A stretch of 64,000 nt of DNA, from contig CALYLW010000179.1 in assembly GCA_944989445.1 (NCBI GenBank), positions 69,501-133,500 of the forward strand, given 5' to 3'. How positions within the stretch are numbered: position 1 is the first letter of the stretch; every line of letters starts with the position of its first letter. This DNA comes from Ampullaceana balthica (lineage: Eukaryota; Mollusca; Gastropoda; Lymnaeidae). The notes under the pieces are model-generated. The model had not been told where the DNA came from. It saw only the letters and a program-made list of their open reading frames with translations, and did no database searches. Positions 33,711 to 45,900 of this stretch are shown piece after piece. The translations under genes and the position numbers were made by a program.

Positions 33711-34754
33711 ACGTTCCCAAGTTCAAATGTAAGCTGCTTGACAAGCCTAACTGACTTTATTGCCGTATTTTACATATCACACTGGAACATTTGCTTTTCA
33801 TTCGTCTGAGCTTTTCAGGTCATGTGTTATTGATTTGTTAAATTTTTATATTTTTTTAATGTTCTTACTTTATGTGTAATTTTTTTGTGTCCCTTAATCT
33901 CGTGGTCGTAGGGATTCTGTTTCCATTAGAACTTTCTCGGGGCTTGGTAGACCTTGGAGGCGCCCATATCCTCTCCAGGTCAGCAGAGGACTTTTTAGCG
34001 ATAGTCATTCATCAACATTTTTATTGTGGCTTTAACGTGGGCTAGATCCCCCGCCCCTCAGCTTCAGAGGCGAGCACACTGTTGACCTCACTATTCAGCC
34101 GCCATACTAAACTTTAAGTATAAGTGTAACACAAATATTTCATAAGGTCTTTCAGGGTATCTATGAAAATACATTTGACTTTAAAACTTTGCTCACTTCA
34201 GGATAACATTGACAAATGTCCAAAAAAGAGTATATTCAGCAAAGATCTTGATGAATAGGTAAAACATCGTCGATGAAACCAGAATTTTTTCTAAAATAAG
34301 CTTTTTAAATGATTTATTCAAAATGAATAACTTTAATTGTAGTATAAGAATAATGGATCAAGCTGCCAATAAAAAAATTACGCTGAGATTTATATTAATC
34401 ATTTAATAGTCTGGTTGTCAATACGACCAGTAATCAATAATATTTGGGGCACCTGTTATGCATAAGGCAAGATAATCTGGACCATAAAACTCTACAGTGT
34501 GTTTGATTATTGTCAAGGGATTTTTGCAGGCAGTTACGTTTAAATTAGACATATACAAAGTGTTAATTCATCCCTATGTGAGACTCGCTTTGTGACGCCC
34601 TTTATGAGGCCAAATCTACAGACCCTGAAATAATAAGGAAACAGTTCTGCTAGGGGTGAAAAACAGCAACGCCCTCCTATACACCATAAGTCAAAATTCG
34701 TCTATCACCAAATAAATGTTCACAATTACACATATTATATTTTCCGGCCTATAA
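33711..34754. other. Spacer, no supported gene
   Basis: No gene or clear repeat is seen. A possible first exon (signal peptide) for the cysteine-rich gene downstream should lie here or further upstream, but I could not identify it. Confidence 0.4.
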
Positions 34755-34762
34755 ATAATAAT

Positions 34763-35491
34763 TAGGGCTGTGGAAATTAACAATTAATTTCTCAATTAAT
34801 CGTTACAAAATTTTAACGAATAATTTTTTTTTAACGATTAATCGACCCACCACTTATAAATGTACTGGAAGTCCAAAAGTAAAATATTTCGGCCGCTAAA
34901 TATAAACTAGTTTCCGGCCGATTACACGAACATTTTTGTTTTAAACTATTGACTTAGGTGATTGTTCAAAATGTTTATAAAGGTTGTTTCCATTGAGAGA
35001 AATCGTTTGCCTACCATGCAATGTTCCCTCTAAGTCTAAGCTCGTTGTTTCGTGTGAAAAGTTAAAAAAAAATATTTTGCAAAGTTGCACAATGTCCATT
35101 TTTTGTGCAAAATTTTACAGAATTTTCTGCGCGGTAATTCTAAACGCCTGCGTGGTGTCGGTAAAATATCTGCGCAGTATCAGGAACTTCAGCTGAGACA
35201 ATCTAAAGCTATGTAAACGATTGTTCAGCTCGGCTGGTTATATGTCAATAAGACCCGCTCATCACTTGAACCAAGTAATGTCAATACACGTGTCTGTTTG
35301 CGTTGTTGGTTAAGAGGTGTCATATAAAGAAGACATCCCAATGTTATTTCGATTGTCGACAAGTATGTTTAATAAATGTTACTTATGACAACATAAATTT
35401 CAATTTCGGCTTTAATCGAAATTATCGATTAACTAATCGAAAATTTTTCAAAAGTTAACGATTAATTTTAAATTAATCGATAACAGCCTTA
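34763..35491 (-). mobile_element. hAT-type MITE, inverted, perfect 8-bp duplication (composite)
   Basis: TAGGGCTG...CAGCCTTA, flanked by ataataat on both sides (34755-34762 and 35492-35499). Inverted relative to 4105-4885. It contains the same small MITE ('caatgttccctctaag' from about 35022) at the same internal position ('gcctaccatg' before it) as the 4.1-kb copy. It ends only about 50 bp before the exon at 35541. Confidence 0.9.
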
Positions 35492-35540
35492 ATAATAATG
35501 CTTTGAAATGCTCATGTTTTGGAACACTTATTTCTTTCAG

Positions 35541-36079
35541 CAATCACCTTCCTGGCCACGGTACACGAGTCAACAGAATGCGGAGAGGCCTTCAAAAACA
35601 GCTTTAATTACAGCGGACAAGTGAACTGTCAAAGTATTTCACGGCTGGCCAACTGCTTGGGCTCGAAGTACGTCAGAATGGGATCGCCCTTTGGACTTGA
35701 CCTGAGTAAAACCATTGTTTCCGGGTTATCCACCGCGGCGGAAGACCTCTGCGGCCTGCAATGCAATCTCAACAAAACAACACGGGCGAGAAAAAAACAG
35801 AAGAAGTCTTTACTCGATCTGGGGACTGACTTCAAAATCTGCGCCTTCGACTTTTTCCTACAAGTAGACGGGAGATCGGGAAAGGCGTGTGAGAGAATGC
35901 CTGAACTCATCGTCTGTTTCCTGAGAGTGTCCGGCAGTAAACTGTCCCGTGACGCCATTGAACTTGGACGGTACATCATGTTTGAAATCATGGACGAAGT
36001 GTTCGGTGTGCGTTGCGAGTCGCCAGGTTTTTCTTCTTTACGCTCTAAATGTAGGACAACGAAAGATGCGAGCAGCTGA
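35541..36079 (+). CDS. Terminal exon of a secreted two-domain cysteine-rich protein
   Basis: I do not recognise the family. The exon follows a good acceptor ('tatttctttcag', ending 35540) and begins in codon phase 1. Its first residues (ITFLATVHES) look like the end of a signal peptide, so an upstream exon is required. About 178 residues follow to TGA 36077-36079. Ten cysteines form two similar modules: C-x15-C-x8-C-x31-C-x3-C and C-x15-C-x8-C-x32-C-x11-C. They are joined by a basic linker (RARKKQKK) that could be a proprotein cleavage site. Two N-glycosylation sequons occur (NYS, NKT). The even spacing implies disulfide-bonded repeats made by internal duplication. The pattern loosely recalls DUF19-like invertebrate domains, but that is only an impression. 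The minus frame over the same bases is a shadow. A poly(A) signal follows at 36166. Confidence 0.75.
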
Positions 36080-36165
36080 TGGGTGATTGTTGGCTGTAAT
36101 TGTCTGTTAACATCAAACACTATACATGTTTATTTCAAGAATCATGGACAAATTGAGACAAAAGT

Positions 36166-36171
36166 AATAAA
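36166..36171 (+). terminator. Poly(A) signal AATAAA
   Basis: A canonical hexamer 87 bases after the stop codon of the cysteine-rich exon, supporting that this is the last exon. Confidence 0.65.
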
Positions 36172-36348
36172 ATATGAAAAAAACTTGTTTAACTGTAGAT
36201 ATTTAAAATGTTTTATACATAGTGTAACAAACCTTGATTACTAAATCCAGTGACGCATGATTTGTGTACAATTTTGAAACATGTATTTTCTTTCATTGTG
36301 ATTTTACATCTTTATCTTTTAACTAGCATTGAGCAAGATATCTCATTA

Positions 36349-36793
36349 GAGGCGTCACTGGGGTTGGTGTCCTCCAGTTCGGTAGCTCATGGTGTCCTCC
36401 AGTATGGTAGCTCATGGTGTCCTCCAGTACGGTAGCTCATGGTGTCCTCCAGTACGGTAGCTCATGGTGTCCTCCATTACGGTAGCTCATGGTGTCCTCC
36501 AGTACGGTAGCTCATGGTGTCCTCCAGTACGGTAGCTCATGGTGTCATCCAGTAAGGTAGCTCATGGTGTCCTCCAGTACGGTAGCTCATGGTGTCCTCC
36601 AGTACGGTACCTCATGGTGTCCTCCAGTACGGTACCTCATGTTGTCCCCCTAACGACATTTCCTCCGAGTCTGGGAGTGCCAAAGAACGGGAGCACACAT
36701 AATTTTACACTTTGGTGTCACCTCTTGTGATGGTATCACCTGATGCTGTATGCGTCACCCCCCCCCCAAATCCCCATAGTGACGCCTCTGGTT
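36349..36793. mobile_element. 'GGCGTCACTA' MITE carrying a 25-bp minisatellite
   Basis: Left end 'agaggcgtcactggggttgg', right end inverted 'ccagaggcgtcactatgggg'. Inside, 36366-36650 holds about eleven copies of 'ggtgtcctccagtacggtag' plus 'ctcat'. The minisatellite appears to have grown from the family's own subterminal 'ggtgtcctccag'-like sequence. Confidence 0.82.
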
Positions 36794-36899
36794 GATATAA
36801 CTCGATTACTCAGTTTTTTGGCTCGAAAAATTTCTCTCCTAGGCTCTGTCAAATAAGATCTTCTTCCGCTGCCTTAGCGATACCTCTGCAATATAAGTA

Positions 36900-37000
36900 T
36901 GGTTAGATAAATGGATGGATGGAGGGATTGATGGATGGAGGGATTGATGGATGGATGGAGGAATGAATGGATTGAGGGATGGATGGATATCAAACATATA
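36900..37000 (+). repeat. Imperfect (ATGG)n/(GGAT)n microsatellite
   Basis: 'atggatggatggagggattg' and variants. The minus frame here (Pro/Ser/His-rich) is a repeat shadow. Confidence 0.88.
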
Positions 37001-38141
37001 TTCTGAATAAAAAGTCATCCTTATTGTCCATTTTTGATATATCCCTTGCCCCAACTCTATAATGTTGCACCGATGAGAGATGAACACATCCAAAGCTCAA
37101 TGCAATTCATTGTAAATTATTTAGAACATTATGACTCAAAATGAAAAATAGGGAAATTATGTCTATAGGTAGGAAATCTAGCGAATTGCTTTAGTTGAGT
37201 AGTTTTAAGAGTTATATCTCTTTTTAACAAAATAATCCTTTGTGCCGCCAAAACTTATTTAAATTTAAATTATCACGGCTTTATTCTTATGAAAATAACA
37301 TACACAATTTGTTTGTAATTAAAGCAATGAATGTTATAAAAATTATTAATAGATAAAACATGTGTAAAACTTTCGACAAATGCCTTCATTAGAACTAATA
37401 AATAAACAAAAAGTGTTTCCATTAAATATACAATGTAAATAACATTTGATATAGATAAACTAAATTGTTAATCTCTCAATTTAAAATAGATTTTTAAAAA
37501 AAAATTAATAAAACATTTCTTTTTCAAATAACGTATGAGATAAGTGAAATGATTTTTTCCCCCTCCCTGGAATTTAATATTTTTAGTTCATGCATTTTGA
37601 AAACTATTCAAATGGTGTAATGACCAATTGCCGTTATAAATTGAAACATTTCTTATCGAGGTTGCTGTTTTTGTTACTCAATGTATGTGGCGTAGCTAAG
37701 GTTAGTGTAACCTGCACAGGCTGATGGTGCAAACCCTGACTTGTTATGACGGGATATAAGAAGCGGAAACAATTTTAAACAAAATGATAAATTTGTAAGA
37801 TGCATGCCTAAAACGTCAAATTAATATATTGATATGTATATACGTACAAATATTAACTTCTTATCTCGATGTTTATTACTACCGGTGGTATATGTTTTGA
37901 AATGTTGGTGGTGGGGGGGGGTACCTTACATTCATGGTTATTTTACTCTAAAAGTGATGCATTCGTTTTTCTGTGTTACAATCGATTGATATTTGTATTG
38001 AAAAGATTGTGTTTTTAGTATCTAAGGTTATTTTGGAAAACTAAACTCACACCAGAGACGTAATTGAAATTATCAAATAAATAACGAAAAAATTGAAAGT
38101 AAACAGAATTGAAGTTTTTTAGAGAACTTTCTCATTTATTT
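37001..38141. other. AT-rich spacer, nothing recognised
   Basis: No gene, RNA or repeat boundary is seen apart from a G-run at about 37911-37920. Confidence 0.5.
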
Positions 38142-38342
38142 TCTTAGTGCGGTTATCTCTAGCTTCTGTAGTTACTTCACACTTGTTCCTGTGACACTGG
38201 CTCGCATTTTGTTAGTGCGGATATCTCTAGCTTCTGTAGTTACTTCACACTTGTTCCTGTGACACTGGCTCGCATTTTGTTAGTGCGGATACCTCTAGCT
38301 TCTGTAGTTACTTCACACTTGTTCCTGTGACACTGGCTCGCA
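38142..38342 (+). repeat. Three-copy tandem repeat, 68-bp unit
   Basis: 'ttagtgcgg(t/a)tatctctagc' begins units near 38144, 38212 and 38280, nearly identical to each other, each ending 'acactggctcgca'. Confidence 0.95.
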
Positions 38343-38559
38343 CTCATGAAATCAGTGGGCTATACCTCGCTCAACAAGATTATTCCTTTATATGATTACA
38401 ACAATACTTTTCTCCCTAACCGGCTTCGTCTTGGTCTTGTAAACTTCTCGATCAATTCCTCCTACCGCTTTTTGCTCCCCGTCTGAAACTGCGTTCCAAA
38501 TCTAATAGACAAGTTTCATGTTTCGAGCTCAACTCGACTTGATACTCCTTATGTAACTT

Positions 38560-38830
38560 TACTGACCAGTCCCTAGTTAACTCTACTGACCAGTCGCTAT
38601 GTACCTCTACTTATCAGTTCCAATGTAACTTTACTGACCAGTCCCTAGTTAACTCTACTGACCAGTCCCAAATTAACTATACTGAACAGACCCCATGTAA
38701 CTCTACTGACCAGTCCCTAGTTAACTCTACTGACCAGACCCTATTAAACTCTACTGACCAGTCCCCATGTAACACTACTGACCAGTCCCCATGTAACTCT
38801 ACTGACCAGTCCTTGTTTCAACCTGTACTC
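38560..38830 (+). repeat. Minisatellite, ~24-25 bp unit
   Basis: About eleven imperfect copies of 'actctactgaccagtccc' plus 'tagtta' or 'catgta'. A short 'gtagtcgt' run follows at 38877-38915. Confidence 0.92.
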
Positions 38831-39484
38831 ACAGCACTGTTGTGTATCTAAAACCGTGTAACTTCAAGAATTTACTGTGTAGTCGTGTAGTCGTGTAGCC
38901 GTGTAGTCGTGTAGCCTAATCAGTGCGGACAAACCAAAAAGCTAAAGTAACTAGTTAGCCTCCTTAAGGGCCGTATTCGTTAAAGAGGTCTTATCGCGTC
39001 GAACGCCCGGATTTAAATGTTAAGATAATGAACTCAAGAGGACGCTGAGTTGGAACGCTTCTTTGTCTCATTATTGGATCACTTTGGCCCAAGATCCCTT
39101 TCGTTTGACTCAAGCCAGGGGAAAAATAGAAGAAATATATGAGTCAGCGGTCAGCGGGTCTCAGCATATGAAAAACAGTGGATCTCACACCAGTAGATCT
39201 AAGAAATGATTCTCACATTTTCAAGTTATTGTCTGACTTATAAACAATACTAACCTCTAAGTAAAACCAATGACCGTTAATTTCAAATAAAGAATATTTA
39301 GAGAAAACTAAGTTGTTAAATTCTAATCATGAAAAAGTAAATGTAACTGTAAACAAATGTCAATAAGAAAACAACCCCCCTTCCCCCTCCAATCATTATC
39401 TCGGTTGTGCTGAAATTAAGATATTGCACAATTTATTCACACTTTGGTCAAGATATTAACATTTTCCAGAATATTTAAATTATC

Positions 39485-39705
39485 TGAAAATGTAAAAATA
39501 AAGGCACTCAAAAGAAAATAGTGATACAGAAAACAACCCCCCTTCCCCCAAAATAAGGGCAGTCAAAAGAAAATAGTGATACAGAAAACAAACCCCCTTC
39601 CCCCAAAATAAGGGCAGTCAAAAGAAAATAGTGATACAGAAAACAAACCCCCTTCCCCCAAAATAAGAGCAGTCAAAAGAAAATAGTGATACAGAAAACA
39701 AAGAC
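39485..39705 (+). repeat. Minisatellite, ~55-bp unit
   Basis: Four near-identical copies of a unit containing 'aaaagaaaatagtgatacag' and 'ccccttcccccaaaataag'. A related single segment precedes it near 39371. Confidence 0.93.
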
Positions 39706-39937
39706 TTACAACTACACTCTGGAGACGGCCGTGACCTACGGCGTCTTTCAATTTGTTTCTTCTCTCACGTAGACAGTAACAAGAGACATAAACCGTAAGC
39801 AAGATTATTTTATATTGTTTCTAATTGGCTTTAATGTGAACACTTACCTGCAAGTAGATGGTTGTTAATTGTTGCTATTAGTAAAGATCAAAACTAAATA
39901 CATATTCTTCATTAAACAATGAGTTAGGGCTTTAGAT

Positions 39938-42900
39938 GCCTACCTAAATAGTCATGCAGTCAGATTGTAATTATTCAGACTTTAAATTGACTATCCAAAT
40001 AGTCATGTAGTCTGATTGTATCTATTATTTCGACTTTAAATTGACTATCCAAATAGTCATGTAGTCTGATTGTATTTATTATTTCGACTTTAAATTGACT
40101 ATCCAAATAGTCATGTAGTCTGATTGTATTTATTATTTCGACTTTAAATTGACTATCCAAATAGTCATGTAGTCTGATTGTATTTATTATTTCGACTTTA
40201 AATTGACTATCCAAATAGTCATGTAGTCTGATTGTATTTATTATTTCGACTTTAAATTGACTATCCAAATAGTCATGTAGTCTGATTGTATTTATTATTT
40301 CGACTTTAAATTGACTATCCAAATAGTCATGTAGTCTGATTGTATTTATTATTTCGACTTTAAATTGACTATCCAAATAGTCATGTAGTCTGATTGTATT
40401 TATTATTTCGACTTTAAATTGACTATCCAAATAGTCATGTAGTCTGATTGTATTTATTATTTCGACTTTAAATTGACTATCCAAATAGTCATGTAGTCTG
40501 ATTGTATTTATTATTTCGACTTTAAATTGACTATCCAAATAGTCATGTAGTCTGATTGTATTTATTATTTCGACTTTAAATTGACTATCCAAATAGTCAT
40601 GTAGTCTGATTGTATTTATTATTTCGACTTTAAATTGACTATCCAAATAGTCATGTAGTCTGATTGTATTTATTATTTCGACTTTAAATTGACTATCCAA
40701 ATAGTCATGTAGTCTGATTGTATTTATTATTTCGACTTTAAATTGACTATCCAAATAGTCATGTAGTCTGATTGTATTTATTATTTCGACTTTAAATTGA
40801 CTATCCAAATAGTCATGTAGTCTGATTGTATTTATTATTTCGACTTTAAATTGACTATCCAAATAGTCATGTAGTCTGATTGTATTTATTATTTCGACTT
40901 TAAATTGACTATCCAAATAGTCATGTAGTCTGATTGTATTTATTATTTCGACTTTAAATTGACTATCCAAATAGTCATGTAGTCTGATTGTATTTATTAT
41001 TTCGACTTTAAATTGACTATCCAAATAGTCATGTAGTCTGATTGTATTTATTATTTCGACTTTAAATTGACTATCCAAATAGTCATGTAGTCTGATTGTA
41101 TTTATTATTTCGACTTTAAATTGACTATCCAAATAGTCATGTAGTCTGATTGTATTTATTATTTCGACTTTAAATTGACTATCCAAATAGTCATGTAGTC
41201 TGATTGTATTTATTATTTCGACTTTAAATTGACTATCCAAATAGTCATGTAGTCTGATTGTATTTATTATTTCGACTTTAAATTGACTATCCAAATAGTC
41301 ATGTAGTCTGATTGTATTTATTATTTCGACTTTAAATTGACTATCCAAATAGTCATGTAGTCTGATTGTATTTATTATTTCGACTTTAAATTGACTATCC
41401 AAATAGTCATGTAGTCTGATTGTATTTATTATTTCGACTTTAAATTGACTATCCAAATAGTCATGTAGTCTGATTGTATTTATTATTTCGACTTTAAATT
41501 GACTATCCAAATAGTCATGTAGTCTGATTGTATTTATTATTTCGACTTTAAATTGACTATCCAAATAGTCATGTAGTCTGATTGTATTTATTATTTCGAC
41601 TTTAAATTGACTATCCAAATAGTCATGTAGTCTGATTGTATTTATTATTTCGACTTTAAATTGACTATCCAAATAGTCATGTAGTCTGATTGTATTTATT
41701 ATTTCGACTTTAAATTGACTATCCAAATAGTCATGTAGTCTGATTGTATTTATTATTTCGACTTTAAATTGACTATCCAAATAGTCATGTAGTCTGATTG
41801 TATTTATTATTTCGACTTTAAATTGACTATCCAAATAGTCATGTAGTCTGATTGTATTTATTATTTCGACTTTAAATTGACTATCCAAATAGTCATGTAG
41901 TCTGATTGTATTTATTATTTCGACTTTAAATTGACTATCCAAATAGTCATGTAGTCTGATTGTATTTATTATTTCGACTTTAAATTGACTATCCAAATAG
42001 TCATGTAGTCTGATTGTATTTATTATTTCGACTTTAAATTGACTATCCAAATAGTCATGTAGTCTGATTGTATTTATTATTTCGACTTTAAATTGACTAT
42101 CCAAATAGTCATGTAGTCTGATTGTATTTATTATTTCGACTTTAAATTGACTATCCAAATAGTCATGTAGTCTGATTGTATTTATTATTTCGACTTTAAA
42201 TTGACTATCCAAATAGTCATGTAGTCTGATTGTATTTATTATTTCGACTTTAAATTGACTATCCAAATAGTCATGTAGTCTGATTGTATTTATTATTTCG
42301 ACTTTAAATTGACTATCCAAATAGTCATGTAGTCTGATTGTATTTATTATTTCGACTTTAAATTGACTATCCAAATAGTCATGTAGTCTGATTGTATTTA
42401 TTATTTCGACTTTAAATTGACTATCCAAATAGTCATGTAGTCTGATTGTATTTATTATTTCGACTTTAAATTGACTATCCAAATAGTCATGTAGTCTGAT
42501 TGTATTTATTATTTCGACTTTAAATTGACTATCCAAATAGTCATGTAGTCTGATTGTATTTATTATTTCGACTTTAAATTGACTATCCAAATAGTCATGT
42601 AGTCTGATTGTATTTATTATTTCGACTTTAAATTGACTATCCAAATAGTCATGTAGTCTGATTGTATTTATTATTTCGACTTTAAATTGACTATCCAAAT
42701 AGTCATGTAGTCTGATTGTATTTATTATTTCGACTTTAAATTGACTATCCAAATAGTCATGTAGTCTGATTGTATTTATTATTTCGACTTTAAATTGACT
42801 ATCCAAATAGTCATGTAGTCTGATTGTATTTATTATTTCGACTTTAAATTGACTATCCAAATAGTCATGTAGTCTGATTGTATTTATTATTTCGACTTTA

Positions 42901-45900
42901 AATTGACTATCCAAATAGTCATGTAGTCTGATTGTATTTATTATTTCGACTTTAAATTGACTATCCAAATAGTCATGTAGTCTGATTGTATTTATTATTT
43001 CGACTTTAAATTGACTATCCAAATAGTCATGTAGTCTGATTGTATTTATTATTTCGACTTTAAATTGACTATCCAAATAGTCATGTAGTCTGATTGTATT
43101 TATTATTTCGACTTTAAATTGACTATCCAAATAGTCATGTAGTCTGATTGTATTTATTATTTCGACTTTAAATTGACTATCCAAATAGTCATGTAGTCTG
43201 ATTGTATTTATTATTTCGACTTTAAATTGACTATCCAAATAGTCATGTAGTCTGATTGTATTTATTATTTCGACTTTAAATTGACTATCCAAATAGTCAT
43301 GTAGTCTGATTGTATTTATTATTTCGACTTTAAATTGACTATCCAAATAGTCATGTAGTCTGATTGTATTTATTATTTCGACTTTAAATTGACTATCCAA
43401 ATAGTCATGTAGTCTGATTGTATTTATTATTTCGACTTTAAATTGACTATCCAAATAGTCATGTAGTCTGATTGTATTTATTATTTCGACTTTAAATTGA
43501 CTATCCAAATAGTCATGTAGTCTGATTGTATTTATTATTTCGACTTTAAATTGACTATCCAAATAGTCATGTAGTCTGATTGTATTTATTATTTCGACTT
43601 TAAATTGACTATCCAAATAGTCATGTAGTCTGATTGTATTTATTATTTCGACTTTAAATTGACTATCCAAATAGTCATGTAGTCTGATTGTATTTATTAT
43701 TTCGACTTTAAATTGACTATCCAAATAGTCATGTAGTCTGATTGTATTTATTATTTCGACTTTAAATTGACTATCCAAATAGTCATGTAGTCTGATTGTA
43801 TTTATTATTTCGACTTTAAATTGACTATCCAAATAGTCATGTAGTCTGATTGTATTTATTATTTCGACTTTAAATTGACTATCCAAATAGTCATGTAGTC
43901 TGATTGTATTTATTATTTCGACTTTAAATTGACTATCCAAATAGTCATGTAGTCTGATTGTATTTATTATTTCGACTTTAAATTGACTATCCAAATAGTC
44001 ATGTAGTCTGATTGTATTTATTATTTCGACTTTAAATTGACTATCCAAATAGTCATGTAGTCTGATTGTATTTATTATTTCGACTTTAAATTGACTATCC
44101 AAATAGTCATGTAGTCTGATTGTATTTATTATTTCGACTTTAAATTGACTATCCAAATAGTCATGTAGTCTGATTGTATTTATTATTTCGACTTTAAATT
44201 GACTATCCAAATAGTCATGTAGTCTGATTGTATTTATTATTTCGACTTTAAATTGACTATCCAAATAGTCATGTAGTCTGATTGTATTTATTATTTCGAC
44301 TTTAAATTGACTATCCAAATAGTCATGTAGTCTGATTGTATTTATTATTTCGACTTTAAATTGACTATCCAAATAGTCATGTAGTCTGATTGTATTTATT
44401 ATTTCGACTTTAAATTGACTATCCAAATAGTCATGTAGTCTGATTGTATTTATTATTTCGACTTTAAATTGACTATCCAAATAGTCATGTAGTCTGATTG
44501 TATTTATTATTTCGACTTTAAATTGACTATCCAAATAGTCATGTAGTCTGATTGTATTTATTATTTCGACTTTAAATTGACTATCCAAATAGTCATGTAG
44601 TCTGATTGTATTTATTATTTCGACTTTAAATTGACTATCCAAATAGTCATGTAGTCTGATTGTATTTATTATTTCGACTTTAAATTGACTATCCAAATAG
44701 TCATGTAGTCTGATTGTATTTATTATTTCGACTTTAAATTGACTATCCAAATAGTCATGTAGTCTGATTGTATTTATTATTTCGACTTTAAATTGACTAT
44801 CCAAATAGTCATGTAGTCTGATTGTATTTATTATTTCGACTTTAAATTGACTATCCAAATAGTCATGTAGTCTGATTGTATTTATTATTTCGACTTTAAA
44901 TTGACTATCCAAATAGTCATGTAGTCTGATTGTATTTATTATTTCGACTTTAAATTGACTATCCAAATAGTCATGTAGTCTGATTGTATTTATTATTTCG
45001 ACTTTAAATTGACTATCCAAATAGTCATGTAGTCTGATTGTATTTATTATTTCGACTTTAAATTGACTATCCAAATAGTCATGTAGTCTGATTGTATTTA
45101 TTATTTCGACTTTAAATTGACTATCCAAATAGTCATGTAGTCTGATTGTATTTATTATTTCGACTTTAAATTGACTATCCAAATAGTCATGTAGTCTGAT
45201 TGTATTTATTATTTCGACTTTAAATTGACTATCCAAATAGTCATGTAGTCTGATTGTATTTATTATTTCGACTTTAAATTGACTATCCAAATAGTCATGT
45301 AGTCTGATTGTATTTATTATTTCGACTTTAAATTGACTATCCAAATAGTCATGTAGTCTGATTGTATTTATTATTTCGACTTTAAATTGACTATCCAAAT
45401 AGTCATGTAGTCTGATTGTATTTATTATTTCGACTTTAAATTGACTATCCAAATAGTCATGTAGTCTGATTGTATTTATTATTTCGACTTTAAATTGACT
45501 ATCCAAATAGTCATGTAGTCTGATTGTATTTATTATTTCGACTTTAAATTGACTATCCAAATAGTCATGTAGTCTGATTGTATTTATTATTTCGACTTTA
45601 AATTGACTATCCAAATAGTCATGTAGTCTGATTGTATTTATTATTTCGACTTTAAATTGACTATCCAAATAGTCATGTAGTCTGATTGTATTTATTATTT
45701 CGACTTTAAATTGACTATCCAAATAGTCATGTAGTCTGATTGTATTTATTATTTCGACTTTAAATTGACTATCCAAATAGTCATGTAGTCTGATTGTATT
45801 TATTATTTCGACTTTAAATTGACTATCCAAATAGTCATGTAGTCTGATTGTATTTATTATTTCGACTTTAAATTGACTATCCAAATAGTCATGTAGTCTG

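Noticed and set aside
35629..36120. 163-codon minus-strand frame opposite the cysteine-rich exon
   Set aside because: The plus frame has the splice acceptor, signal-peptide tail, ordered cysteines and a poly(A) signal; the minus frame has none of these.
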